Positions 20,149 to 28,376 of a stretch of DNA of 50,842 nucleotides are shown here, piece by piece. The position numbers and the translations under genes are program-made. The stretch's first letter is position 1, and each line of letters opens with the position of its first letter. Source of the stretch: Desulfococcaceae bacterium HSG8 (lineage in GTDB: Bacteria > Desulfobacterota > Desulfobacteria > Desulfobacterales > 4be13). Where the stretch lies: positions 1-50,842 of the forward strand of contig JAUCGG010000013.1 in NCBI GenBank assembly GCA_030378015.1, written 5' to 3'. Under the pieces are notes generated by a model. The model had not been told where the DNA came from, searched no databases, and saw nothing but the letters and a program-made list of their open reading frames with translations.

Positions 20149-20204
20149 AGCGGATTCTGATTCTCCGTCTCGCAGCGATAAACATGGCGAGGTTGGTTTC
20201 GCCA

Positions 20205-20300
20205 TTCTGTCCAGTAGGGACTGATGAGAATAGCCCGGCAATTCATTGCCGGGTCGGGTATGAACTCAAATCGTCAAGTCCCATAGGGACATCTGAGGAA
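20205..20300. repeat. Degenerate REP-like units
   Basis: TGTCCAGTAGGGACTGATGAG with AATAGCCCGGCAATTCATTG, then a second half-unit GTCCCATAGGGACATCTGAGG. They are single units outside the main array, between two small genes. Confidence 0.8.
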
Positions 20301-20368
20301 TGTGCGGGAGAGTATCCGTTTTATGCAAAGTTAAATGAACGACTGCGTATTCTAAGGAGAAATCCACA

Positions 20369-20728
20369 ATGAACGGCAAGATTCAGCTTCCGGAGCCTTA
20401 TGAGAAAAATATCCGTCAGGCTGTGAAAATACTCAGAGCCGCAGGATGTACCCACATATTTCTTTTCGGTTCCCTTGCCGAAAACAGGCTCAGAGAGAGT
20501 TCGTACATTGACATAGCGGTCCAGAGATGTCCCAGGGGAGATTCTTTCTCGGCCGCTGATGCGGAACTGAAAATCGAATCGGTCTCTCCCAATCAGGGCA
20601 TGGTCGGGCAGGATTTGGCCGTAACAATTACGGGAATCGGGTTTGATGAGAACACCCATGTTTCAATATGCACGGAGGGCGAGGAGGACATTGCTGTTGT
20701 CCTGCAAGACGTATCAGAATTGCGATAG
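20369..20728 (+). CDS. Chimeric frame: truncated nucleotidyltransferase joined to an IPT/TIG-like segment
   Basis: Protein of 119 aa with AAGGAG 9 nt before the ATG. Residues 1-60 look like a minimal nucleotidyltransferase (MNT antitoxin-like): THIFLFGSLAENRLRESSYI then DIAV. In the usual GS...DxD active site the first Asp is Tyr here (YID). From about residue 68 the sequence SVSPNQGMVGQDLAVTITGI, GFDENTHVSI is that of an IPT/TIG immunoglobulin-like domain of surface proteins. Such a fusion is not a known functional architecture. I read it as a recombination product of two gene fragments, probably inactive. Confidence 0.6.
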   Translation: MNGKIQLPEPYEKNIRQAVKILRAAGCTHIFLFGSLAENRLRESSYIDIAVQRCPRGDSFSAADAELKIESVSPNQGMVGQDLAVTITGIGFDENTHVSICTEGEEDIAVVLQDVSELR

Positions 20729-20774
20729 AGACGTAGCTGCATCACGATGAAGATGCGAGACTTTGGTCTTATTC

Positions 20775-20905
20775 TGTCCCTACGGGACTAAGTGAAGCCC
20801 CGGAAAAATTCCGAGGCTGAAAGCCCAGGCAGGCTAAAGCCAGCTTTTGCCAGTGCGCTTCAGCGTACTTTCGCTTTCAGCCGGGGATTTATCCCTCGGC
20901 GGATG
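20775..20905. repeat. REP-like half-unit plus GGGCTGAAAGCC repeat, copy 3
   Basis: A reversed palindrome 1 (GTCCCTACGGGAC) is followed by CCCCGGAAAAATTCCGAGG, GCTGAAAGCCCAGGCAGG and a long arm ending CTTTCAGCCGGGGATTTATC. This is the longest version of the family seen at 3325 and 18323. It lies 50 bp before the methyltransferase gene. Confidence 0.75.
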
Positions 20906-20955
20906 GCTCCGGACCGATTCGCATCCCGTAAAAGAACACAAAGAAAGGAAAGAAC

Positions 20956-23463
20956 ATGAAAATTGACACCATCAAACACAAAAAAGCAAAACGTGCCTAT
21001 ATTCCCTCCAAGGAAGAAGCAGGCTCTGAAGAGGTGAATCCCAAAGTGAAGGCAAAGCAGAAAGCAAATTTCCCCAAAAATCCCGTGATCCACCGGGGGC
21101 AGGACCCGGAGCTTTTCTGGATGAACAAATACGGTGCCGACGATGCCGATGACACGCTTTCGGCAGATATCCGCTCCTTATACCGGCATGAACATATTGC
21201 TCCTGAAACCCTGATTTCCGCTCTGTACAGTCTGAAAGAAGCGGAAGGGGAGAAACAGATGGACCTTTTCTCTGTGCCGGAGCTTTTCGGAAACGGGCTG
21301 GAACTGGATGAGATTGACAAGGTTTCAGAGTATTATAAGCATCAGGATGACTGGACAAACCGGATGATTCAAGGCGACAGTCTGCTGGTGATGACTTCGC
21401 TGCTGGAGCGTGAGGGCCTGGCCGGAAAGATTCAGACCATTTATATTGATCCGCCTTATGGCATCAAGTACGGTTCCAACTGGCAGATGAAAATGAACAA
21501 CCGAAATGTCACAGACGGCAAAGATGATCATCTCAGCGGAGAGCCGGAGCAGATCAAGGCGTATCGGGATACCTGGGAACTGGGGATTCATTCCTACCTG
21601 AGCTATCTGCGAGACAGGTTGCTGGTGGCAAAGGAACTGCTCACAGGAAGCGGGTCCTGTTTTGTGCAGATTTCCGATGAAAATGTGCATCTGGTGCGGT
21701 GTCTGATGGATGAGGTGTTTGGGAGTGGGAATTTCGTGAGTTTGATTATTTTCACGAAAACAACAGGACTGGGAAAATCTAAACTTGATAAAGTGAATGA
21801 TTTTGTCATTTGGTATGGAAAGAATGATGAACAGTTAAAATATAGACAATTATTTTTGGAGAAAAAACCAGGTATGTCTGGTGCTTCACGCTATACAGAT
21901 AAAGATAAAACAGGAAAGTTATATACGACAACTGATCTGCGATCTCAAAGTGGAAATAAGAAAAGTCAGTTTATTTATGAATTTGAAGGAAAAAAATTTT
22001 CACCATCGCCCATATACTGGAAAACAAATTTTCAAGGTTTTGAGAATTTAAAGAAAAAAAAGAGATTGATTGTTGAAGGAAAAACGCTGAGATATAAAAG
22101 GTATTTAGAAGATTTTATAGTAAATCCTGTTAATAATCTATGGAGTGATGTTGGCGGCATTCAAGATAGAATCGAAGGGAAATTATATGTTGTTCAAACA
22201 ACAATAAAAGTCATCCAACGCTGCCTCCTCATGACCACCGACCCCGGCGATTTGGTCTTAGACCCCACCTGCGGCTCCGGCACCACCGCTTATGTTGCCG
22301 AGCAATGGGGCCGCCGCTGGATTGCCATTGACACCTCCCGCATTGCCCTGAACATATCCAAAACCCGGCTTATGACCGCGACCTATCCCTATTATCTCCT
22401 TCACGATGAAAAAAACAAAGACATCCGCCAGGGCTTTGTTTACAAGAAAGTGCCGCATATCACCCTGAAAGCCCTTGCCAATGACGAGCCGTCCAAAGAA
22501 GAAACCCTGTATGATCAGCCCAAGGCGGACAAAAAAAGACTCCGGGTTTCAGGCCCTTTCACCGTTGAAACCCTCCAGAGCTTCGAACCCATCCTGCCGG
22601 AAACACTGGATGAGGAAATCCCCGAATCCCAACACATTGAAAGCTTTGAACAACGCATTTTCGAACATCTCATTTCCGCGGGGATCAAAACCGGTGTCAA
22701 AGAAGAAAAAGCAGTATTTGTCCGAGTGGAGCGGATCAGCAGCGCGTATCTTCATGCAGAAGGATTTTACAACACCGACGCGGGAGAGAAAAAAGCCTAT
22801 CTCCACATCGGCCCCAAATTCGGAACGGTCAGCAAGCAGGCGGTCAACGAATCTGTCAAAGAATGCCGGGCAAGAGGGGATGCGGACTGGCTCATTATCC
22901 TGGGCTTTTCCTTTGAGAGCAATATTGCCAGCGAAACCGTCACCACCAATCTTGGCAGCTTCAAAGCTACAAAAGCGCGGATGCACGATGATCTGTTGCA
23001 GGAAGGCTTGCTGAAAAAAGATAAAAAAGCAGCATCCTTTGTCACCATTGGCGAGCCGGACATAAAGGTTCGCAGAAACGGAAGTCAGATTCAGGTGGAA
23101 ATCCTCGGTCTGGACATTTATGATCCCATCAAGGACATGGTCAAGCCCCGGAATGTCTCAGACATTGCCTATTGGATGGTGGATGATGATTATGACGGGA
23201 GCAATTTCGTGGCCCGGCAGGTATTTTTTTGCGGGGGTGCGAAAAAAGAATTCCAGAAATGGCAGAAAGGACTGGACAATCTTGCAATGACCACTGCCAA
23301 GCGGAATGCGGAGAAGACTTTGAGAATCGAAGTGGATGACGAAGCATTCGCCCGGGTTTACGGGCATATTTCCCATCCCATTGACATCAGACAAAAAAGC
23401 CAAAAGATTGCCGTGCGGGTCGTCAGCCAATTCGGAGAAGAAAGCACAAAGGTTTCGGTGTGA
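20956..23463 (+). CDS. Type III-like site-specific DNA methyltransferase (Mod)
   Basis: Protein of 835 aa. Motif IV DPPYG at 165 precedes motif [10 protein letters not shown] at 436, so it is a beta-class N6-adenine/N4-cytosine methyltransferase. The N-terminal 130 residues contain the [14 protein letters not shown] segment found in Mod proteins that pair with BPTD_3080-like restriction subunits. The C-terminal 350 residues are a long domain without a motif I can name. The middle (about 21720-22210, residues 255-418) is markedly AT-rich compared with both flanks and probably is the target-recognition region, exchanged by recombination. AAAGGAAAG precedes the ATG. It most likely protects host DNA from the enzyme at 15281. 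Confidence 0.9.
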   Translation: MKIDTIKHKKAKRAYIPSKEEAGSEEVNPKVKAKQKANFPKNPVIHRGQDPELFWMNKYGADDADDTLSADIRSLYRHEHIAPETLISALYSLKEAEGEKQMDLFSVPELFGNGLELDEIDKVSEYYKHQDDWTNRMIQGDSLLVMTSLLEREGLAGKIQTIYIDPPYGIKYGSNWQMKMNNRNVTDGKDDHLSGEPEQIKAYRDTWELGIHSYLSYLRDRLLVAKELLTGSGSCFVQISDENVHLVRCLMDEVFGSGNFVSLIIFTKTTGLGKSKLDKVNDFVIWYGKNDEQLKYRQLFLEKKPGMSGASRYTDKDKTGKLYTTTDLRSQSGNKKSQFIYEFEGKKFSPSPIYWKTNFQGFENLKKKKRLIVEGKTLRYKRYLEDFIVNPVNNLWSDVGGIQDRIEGKLYVVQTTIKVIQRCLLMTTDPGDLVLDPTCGSGTTAYVAEQWGRRWIAIDTSRIALNISKTRLMTATYPYYLLHDEKNKDIRQGFVYKKVPHITLKALANDEPSKEETLYDQPKADKKRLRVSGPFTVETLQSFEPILPETLDEEIPESQHIESFEQRIFEHLISAGIKTGVKEEKAVFVRVERISSAYLHAEGFYNTDAGEKKAYLHIGPKFGTVSKQAVNESVKECRARGDADWLIILGFSFESNIASETVTTNLGSFKATKARMHDDLLQEGLLKKDKKAASFVTIGEPDIKVRRNGSQIQVEILGLDIYDPIKDMVKPRNVSDIAYWMVDDDYDGSNFVARQVFFCGGAKKEFQKWQKGLDNLAMTTAKRNAEKTLRIEVDDEAFARVYGHISHPIDIRQKSQKIAVRVVSQFGEESTKVSV

Positions 23464-23549
23464 GTGTGTAGTCATCCCAGCCTTAATCAATCACTTTTTG
23501 AATCCCTGGTTCAGACTGCCACACGCTCCGGCATGGGAATGAATCAGGT

Positions 23550-23903
23550 GTCTGAACCGCAGATTTACACGGATTGTCTTCATTTTTTAATCCGCGTAAT
23601 CCGTGTAATCTGTTGAATCCATGGTTCTGAACCACAGATTTACACGGATTACACAGATTACACAGATTGTCTTCACTTTTTAATCCGCGTAATCCGCGTA
23701 ATCTGTTGAATCCGTGGTTCTGAACCACAGATTTACACGGATTACACGGATTACACGGATTGTCTTCACTTTTTAATCCGCGTAATCCGCGTAATCTGTT
23801 GAATCCGTGGTTCTGAACCGCAGATTTACGCGGATTTCACGGATTTCACAGATTGTGTTCTCTTTTTAATCAGCGTAATCTGTTGAATCTGAAGTTCAGA
23901 CTG
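23550..23903. repeat. Array of four CAGATTTACACGGATT units
   Basis: Four units of about 75-95 bp, each beginning ACCRCAGATTTACACGGATT with one to three ACACGGATT repeats, then TTTTTAATC, GCGTAATC repeats and GTGGTTCTGA. Each unit is internally dyad-symmetric (CGGATTACA against TGTAATCCG-like). Sister arrays are 25082-25419 (four units) and 28377-28486 (one). A conserved block CAGACTGCCACACGCTCCGG lies just outside two of them. Confidence 0.9.
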
Positions 23904-23965
23904 CGGACAGTTCAGAACAATATAAATATCAGTAGATCGAAAACTTTTGCAAACAATGGATTCCG

Positions 23966-24075
23966 GGTTAAAATCGGAAAATATCCGTTTTCCGATTTTC
24001 CCCGGAATGACAATAGTTTAAAGCTGTCATTCCGGGGAAAATTAAAAAACGGATGTTTTTTAATTTTAACCCGGA
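23966..24075. repeat. Nested inverted repeat GGGTTAAAAT/ATTCCGGGG
   Basis: Inner arms TTTTCCCCGGAATGACA and TGTCATTCCGGGGAAAA, outer arms CCGGGTTAAAATCGGAAAA and TTTTAATTTTAACCCGG. The sequence from here to 24355 is GC-rich then AT-rich, with a short inverted AAAGATTTTTTAGC/GCGAAATCTTT-type repeat around 24243-24275. No gene is seen. Confidence 0.75.
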
Positions 24076-24355
24076 AACTACTCCGCGGCGATCTGCCGGT
24101 CGGCGAATCGGAGCTACGTCTCGCCCGGCGCCCGGATCTCCAACGTCGGGTTCCGGCTTGTCCTCTCCCCAGGTCAGCAGTAAAAGCAGATCAGGCAAGC
24201 TCGGATGGAGGAAGCATCATCTTCATGGATTAGCGATAAACAAAGATTTTTTAGCTATCAGTGAGCGAAATCTTTGCTTATCACTAATCTGTGCAGATGG
24301 GGATGAATGTCCGAACACTGAAACTGACTTCGAAGCCTTATGCTGAAAGGATATT

Positions 24356-24733
24356 ATGAAAAAGGAATTTTTGAGAAAAGCGGAGCAGAATCTGAGAGCG
24401 GCGGAACTGCTCTTTGAAAACGGACTTTATGACGCTTCGACAAACCGATCTTATTACGCCGCATTGCATGCAGCCGTGGCCGCTTTGTCCGGTGCAGGAA
24501 TAAAAACGGAGCGTATCAGCCATGAGACGACACAGGCAAAATTCGCAGCCGAACTAATCCGGAGGCGAAAAATTTATCCGAGTCGTCTGAAATCATATCT
24601 TTCGGATCTACAACGGGTCAGAGATCATGCGGATTACAAGCTGAAGTCTGTCTCAAAAAAAGTGGCATCGAGACAGTTAAACAAAGCAAAAGAATTTGTC
24701 GCAAATATAATACAGGAGGTGGGAAATGCTTAA
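24356..24733 (+). CDS. HEPN-domain protein
   Basis: Protein of 125 aa. The HEPN fold is readable: FLRKAEQNLRAAELLFENGLYDAS as helix 1, NRSYYAALHAAVAAL as the hallmark second helix, and RVRDHADYKLKSVSKK with the R...DHADY segment. HEPN proteins are often RNases or toxin-module partners. The stop overlaps the next gene by 8 bp, so the two are coupled. AAAGGA lies 5-10 nt before the ATG. A broken paralogue is at 27704 and a tiny remnant at 28527. The module is bracketed by CAGATTTACACGGATT arrays on both sides. Confidence 0.85.
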   Translation: MKKEFLRKAEQNLRAAELLFENGLYDASTNRSYYAALHAAVAALSGAGIKTERISHETTQAKFAAELIRRRKIYPSRLKSYLSDLQRVRDHADYKLKSVSKKVASRQLNKAKEFVANIIQEVGNA

Positions 24734-25001
24734 TTTCAAACAAATGGAACTTAGTCGGATGCTTTTCCGAAAACTGAAGGAAAAATTTCCTGAAATAGAA
24801 CTGATCAACATCACGCCGACCGCCTACAATCCGGACAGCATATGGGTGAACATCATCTACCCGGAGGATGAGGACAGGGAAATCGAACTGGGTGAGATGG
24901 CGAGCGAGATAACGACGGACATTCTGCTGGATTACGGCTATAACATCCTCATCAGTCCGGAGGAAAGGATCGGGGAGCATGTCACACAGCAGGAAATCTG
25001 A
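24726..25001 (+). CDS. Small HEPN-partner protein, type B
   Basis: Protein of 91 aa with a perfect AGGAGG upstream. It begins MLNFKQMELSRMLFRKLKEK and continues DSIWVNIIYPEDEDREIELG and TTDILLDYGYNILISPEER. It is clearly related to the protein at 28099 (shared NFKQ.EL, PEDEDRE, DILLDYGY) and more distantly to the one at 6980. It is not a minimal nucleotidyltransferase, the common HEPN partner, as no GSxxxG...DxD is present. Likely the antitoxin or regulator of the HEPN gene it overlaps; function inferred from the pairing. Confidence 0.75.
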   Translation: MLNFKQMELSRMLFRKLKEKFPEIELINITPTAYNPDSIWVNIIYPEDEDREIELGEMASEITTDILLDYGYNILISPEERIGEHVTQQEI

Positions 25002-25081
25002 TATCAGACCGGACTTTGTTTATAACTAATCCGAACTCTGATTCAGATTGTCCAGACTGCCCCACATCCGGCATGAGATCA

Positions 25082-25419
25082 AGGCGATTTCACGGACTAC
25101 ACAGATTACACGGATTGTGTTCATTTTTTAATCAGCGAAATCCATGTAATCTGTTGAATCAGCGGTTCTGAACCGCAGATTTACGCGGATTTCACGGATT
25201 GTGTTCATTTTTTAATCAGCGTAATCCGTGTAATCTGTTGAATCCGTGGTTCTGAACCGCAGATTTACACAGATTACACAGATTGTGTTCACTTTTTAAT
25301 CAGCGTAATCCGTGTAATCTGTTGAATCCGTAGTTCTGAACCACAGATTTACGCGGATTTCACGGATTTCACGGATTTCATTTTTTAATCAGCGTAATCT
25401 GTTGAATCTGTGGTTCAGA
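25082..25419. repeat. Second array of four CAGATTTACACGGATT units
   Basis: Four units of the family at 23550, with linkers TTTTTAATCAGCGTAATC and GTTGAATCCGTGGTTCTGA. A diverged CAGACTGCCCCACATCCGG block sits just upstream (25050). It ends 20 bp before the next gene. Confidence 0.9.
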
Positions 25420-25440
25420 CAGGTGAAGTGATCAAAAAAC

Positions 25441-25806
25441 ATGAAATTAGAATTGCGATTTCTTCCCAATGCCTTCAGACACGGTGTTACAGAAGACGAA
25501 ATATTGGAAGTGTTTCTCAATGAAACGGTTCCCGAATTTGAAAATGACCGGGAAATCGCAAAATTTATGGAGAGTTACGACGGATTTGAACTGGCAGACC
25601 GGGGATTAGCCGAAATTGTGGAAATTCCTGACTACTCAGATAAAAAAGATATCCGCATAGAACTTGATACCGAAACCCTGCAATTGCTGAATGAACTGGT
25701 GTCAGAAGGAATTTGCAACAATATCAGAGACGCTGGCAGCAAAGCCGTCCGCAGTTATACGCTGGCAGTACTGCCGCATTCTTATAAACTGGCACGGGGC
25801 AAATAA
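25441..25806 (+). CDS. Hypothetical protein, possibly a chimeric TA-type remnant
   Basis: Protein of 121 aa, not assigned. The first 30 residues (MKLELRFLPNAFRHGVTEDE then ILEVF) resemble the beginning of small BrnT/DUF4258-like toxins. The middle (ESYDGFELADRGLAEIVEI) and the C-terminal helix (TETLQLLNELVSEG) do not continue that fold. There is no clear ribosome binding site; the AAAAAAC just before the ATG is the end of the repeat array junction. It may be an intact unknown gene or a fusion of fragments. Confidence 0.45.
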   Translation: MKLELRFLPNAFRHGVTEDEILEVFLNETVPEFENDREIAKFMESYDGFELADRGLAEIVEIPDYSDKKDIRIELDTETLQLLNELVSEGICNNIRDAGSKAVRSYTLAVLPHSYKLARGK

Positions 25807-26027
25807 ACAGCTTGCTGAACGGATATCGGGCAACATCATCCGATTCCGGGCTTTCAAAATGGGCCAGGATTTCTCAGAGAGTTCAGAATGATCCGGTTCA
25901 TCCTGAAGGGTATTCCCGGCAGTTGAAGAAGGATATTAGACAACTTTGAATTTAAACATGACAAGTGAGATTCCCGGCTGAGGCTCGCCGATCAGATAAT
26001 GATATCATGCTGAAGAAAGGAATGAAT

Positions 26028-26279
26028 ATGCCTGTTAAAAGACAACTTTTGCCTGTGATCGGAAGGGAAAGCAGAATATGTGAGTTGGCAATCCGCCATT
26101 TGGAAAACAAACTCGGGATGTTTGAAAAAAAATACAGGCTGAGTTCGGCCGAATTTTATGAACGCTTTCAGAAAGGAAAAATCGGTGATGACCAGGATTT
26201 TTTTGAATGGAAGGCTTTATTTGAAGGCATCCGAGAGTGGCAGGAGACGAAAGAAGAACTTATGAGGCTGGCAAGTTGA
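26028..26279 (+). CDS. TumE-associated antitoxin-like protein
   Basis: Protein of 83 aa from ATG 26028 (GAAAGG 7 nt upstream); two further in-frame ATGs at 26007 and 26022 are possible. The helical pattern CELAIRHLENKLGMFEKKYR, SSAEFYERFQKGKIGDD and DFFEWKALFEGIREWQ is that of the small proteins encoded directly before TumE (DUF6516) toxins. Its stop overlaps the start of the next frame (TTGA), so the two are translationally coupled. Confidence 0.7.
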   Translation: MPVKRQLLPVIGRESRICELAIRHLENKLGMFEKKYRLSSAEFYERFQKGKIGDDQDFFEWKALFEGIREWQETKEELMRLAS

Positions 26280-26557
26280 TTAATTCACATTTTCAGGCAA
26301 TTGAAAAGGCGATAAGCGATGATCCGCTGGTCATTACTTTTGATCTTGAGCGGACTTATATGACTCAGACCCGGGCGTATATCAAAGGTAAAATTAATTT
26401 TGCAGACGGTACTTCGCTCGCTCTGTTTCAGCATGTGGAAATAACAGAAAACTGTCTGAGTATTACAGATTACAGATATCATTACATGAATGCTGACCAG
26501 ATGATATTCCGCTATGTCAAAAAACTTTTGATCAGGTACTTATTACTCAATTATTAG
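26276..26557 (+). pseudogene. TumE-family (DUF6516) toxin, C-terminus lost
   Basis: A frame of 93 codons from TTG 26276, overlapping the antitoxin-like gene. Residues INSHFQAIEKAISDDPLV, INFADGTSLALFQHVEI and YRYHYMNADQMIFRY are strong TumE features. Family members then continue with RYDNAPHH and about 30 further residues. Here the frame turns into VKKLLIRYLLLNY and stops, consistent with a frameshift or fusion near 26515. Probably inactive, although the antitoxin-like gene is intact. Confidence 0.65.
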
Positions 26558-26591
26558 GATTGACCGAAACAACAACATTAAGGAAAATATC

Positions 26592-26855
26592 ATGGAGACC
26601 ACTCAGATTTGTTTTGAAATACCGCAGAATATTTTATACACGCTGAGTCAGAATCAGGATGAATTCATCCGGCAGATGCGTCTGTCCACAGCTCAGTATC
26701 TTTTTAAAAATAAAAAACTTACATTCGGTCAGGCCGCAGAACTGGCAGATATGACCAAATCAGATTTTCTGAATGAATTGGATATCAGCGGTATTGATCT
26801 GGTTGATTACGATGCTTCGGAACTTTCAGAAGAACTTGCGAGATTTCAGTCATGA
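26592..26855 (+). CDS. UPF0175-family antitoxin
   Basis: Protein of 87 aa. TAQYLFKNKKLTFGQAAELA, then DMTKSDFLNELDISGIDLVD, is the HTH core of UPF0175, the usual partner of DUF3368 PIN toxins. Its last codons overlap the ATG of such a toxin at 26852 (4-bp overlap). A weaker AAGGAAA lies before the ATG. The toxin next to it is truncated, so the module is dead on the toxin side. A frameshifted paralogue is at 28611. Confidence 0.82.
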   Translation: METTQICFEIPQNILYTLSQNQDEFIRQMRLSTAQYLFKNKKLTFGQAAELADMTKSDFLNELDISGIDLVDYDASELSEELARFQS

Positions 26856-27001
26856 AAATTGTTGCCGACACATCTCCGCTGATTGCATTTGCTATTTTGG
26901 ATAAGCTGGATTTATTAGAACAAATTTTCTCCGAATACCGGATTCCGCAAGCTGTTTTTGCTGAGATTTCAGTTTGGAACAAACCATTTTTAGTCCCGTA
27001 G
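26852..27001 (+). pseudogene. DUF3368/PIN toxin truncated by REP-like array
   Basis: MKIVADTSPLIAFAILDKLD, then LLEQIFSEYRIPQAVFAEIS, is a good DUF3368 N-terminus with the catalytic D in ADTSPLI. After about 40 residues the sequence becomes CATTTTTAGTCCCGTAGGGA, a REP-like unit, and the frame ends at the TAG inside GTCCCGTAG. The C-terminal two thirds of the PIN domain are absent. Confidence 0.85.
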
Positions 27002-27290
27002 GGACAGAATGAAAATAGCCCGGCAATTCATTGCCGGGGAAAGTCATCAATCCATTTTTAGTCCCGTAGGGACAGGTGAAAATAGTCCGGCAATTCATTG
27101 CCGGGGAAAGTCATCAATCCATTTTTTTGTCCCGTAGGGACAGGTGAAAATAGCCCGGCAATTCATTGCCGGGGGAAAGTCATCAATCCATTTTTTTGTC
27201 CCGTAGGGACAGAATGAAAATAGCCCGGCAATTCATTGCCGGGGGAAAGTCATCAATCCATTTTTAGTCCCGTAGGGACAGAATGAAAAC
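26992..27290. repeat. REP-like array, four full units and one partial
   Basis: Units start near 26994, 27061, 27128, 27198 and 27268. They carry the same two palindromes and type A linkers as the main array, with the fifth ending in a degenerate AGCTCTGTCGGGGAAGACC. Same orientation as the main array. Confidence 0.95.
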
Positions 27291-27357
27291 AGCTCTGTCG
27301 GGGAAGACCCGGAAATTCAGGATACCTCATCGTTTTAATGATAAACGACTAATATAC

Positions 27358-27455
27358 ATGGTAAATTTATATATCAGACCGTATGTTCGGTATTCGGCAC
27401 TGTAAACCGTGATCCGCCCTGATTCATCCCGAAATTCGGGAGCGGCTGTGCGTGG
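27358..27455 (+). pseudogene. Relic of the Y1 transposase gene (5' part)
   Basis: ATGGTAAATTTATATATCAG and the following 80 bp align with the start of the transposase at 11161. Shared words include AACCGTGATCCGC and CCCGAAATTC, with several small deletions that break the frame. It directly follows a REP-like array, as the intact gene does. Confidence 0.85.
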
Positions 27456-27484
27456 TGGGATTTTGATGGGATTTCAAGAAATTT

Positions 27485-27600
27485 CCTGGAAATTAATGAA
27501 TTCGGTTTCAATTGTCCCTGCGGGACAAAAAACAATTTTGGGAAACAGTTCCCCGGCAATGAATTGCCGGGCTATTTTCATTCGTCCCTGCGGGACTCAG
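27485..27600. repeat. Block shared with 29366-29424, plus inverted REP-like unit
   Basis: GGAAATTAATGAATTCGG, TTTCAATTGTCC and GACAAAAAACAATTTTGGGA recur at 29366-29424, in both places downstream of a transposase relic. From 27548 a REP-like unit lies in reverse orientation (CCGGCAATGAATTGCCGGG, then GTCCCTGCGGGAC). The 100 bp up to the HEPN pseudogene show no gene. Confidence 0.8.
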
Positions 27601-27703
27601 CCCCTTGCAGCCATCAGAATCGGTTAAGAATCATGGTTCAGGCGATCAGGGATAGTCGGGATGATCATTCCGTTTAAAATAAAAAAGAGGAGGAGCGACA
27701 GCA

Positions 27704-28102
27704 TTGAAACAGGAATTTCTGAACAAGGCAGGAGAAAATCTGAAAATCGCACAAATAGGTTTTGAGCATGAATGTTATAATGCCTGTGCGAACAGGGCAT
27801 AAACTTCGGCAGGCTCAGTTACCGGTTTTGCAGCATTTCAGGCAGCGATTGCAGCTCTTATCAGCAGGGGAGCAAAGCGGGAAAAATTCGATCATAAATG
27901 GGTTCAGGCGGAGTTCAGTGAGAAGCTGATAAAAAGGCAGAAAATTTATCCGGCTAAATTAAGGTCATATTTGTTGGAAATGCAGATATTAAGAAACAGG
28001 GCTGACTATGAGGGAGTTCATGTGAGTAAAAGCAATGCCCGAAGGCAAATGAGGAGAGCAGAGGAAATGCTCGGATTAATTGTAAAGGAGATTGAAAAAT
28101 GA
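27704..28102 (+). pseudogene. HEPN-domain gene with an in-frame stop
   Basis: From TTG 27704 (GAGGAGGAG upstream) the frame reads KQEFLNKAGENLKIA...NACANRA, then TAA at 27800-27802. It continues in the same frame as AAFQAAIAALISRGAKR and QILRNRADYEGVHVSKS to TGA 28100. Compared with the intact HEPN protein at 24356, the YY of ANRAYYAAF is replaced by a stop and an insertion of roughly 24 nt. The final TGA overlaps the ATG of the partner gene. Confidence 0.85.
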
Positions 28103-28353
28103 TAAACTTCAAACAGGAAGAACTGATAGAAGAACTCGTAAATTACGTCAGGGAAAGATTTCCCGAAGCGAAATTTATCAGTGTTTCAGAGAGTCCCGAA
28201 GATCCGGAAAGTCTGTGGGTCAGAGTCACTTCACCGGAAGATGAGGACAGGGAATCGGCACTGATAGAATATTCTGCTGATAAATCTATGGATATTTTGC
28301 TGGATTACGGCTATCATATGCTGGTGATGCCGACCCGGGAAGTCCCGGCATAA
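28099..28353 (+). CDS. Small HEPN-partner protein, type C
   Basis: Protein of 84 aa starting at an ATGA overlap with the HEPN pseudogene. MINFKQEELIEELVNYVRER, SLWVRVTSPEDEDRESALIE and MDILLDYGYHMLVMP match the protein at 24726 over nearly its whole length. The partner is intact although its HEPN gene is broken, as expected if it is the antitoxin-like component. Confidence 0.75.
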   Translation: MINFKQEELIEELVNYVRERFPEAKFISVSESPEDPESLWVRVTSPEDEDRESALIEYSADKSMDILLDYGYHMLVMPTREVPA

Positions 28354-28376
28354 GCCGGTTTAAAACCGGGCATCTG

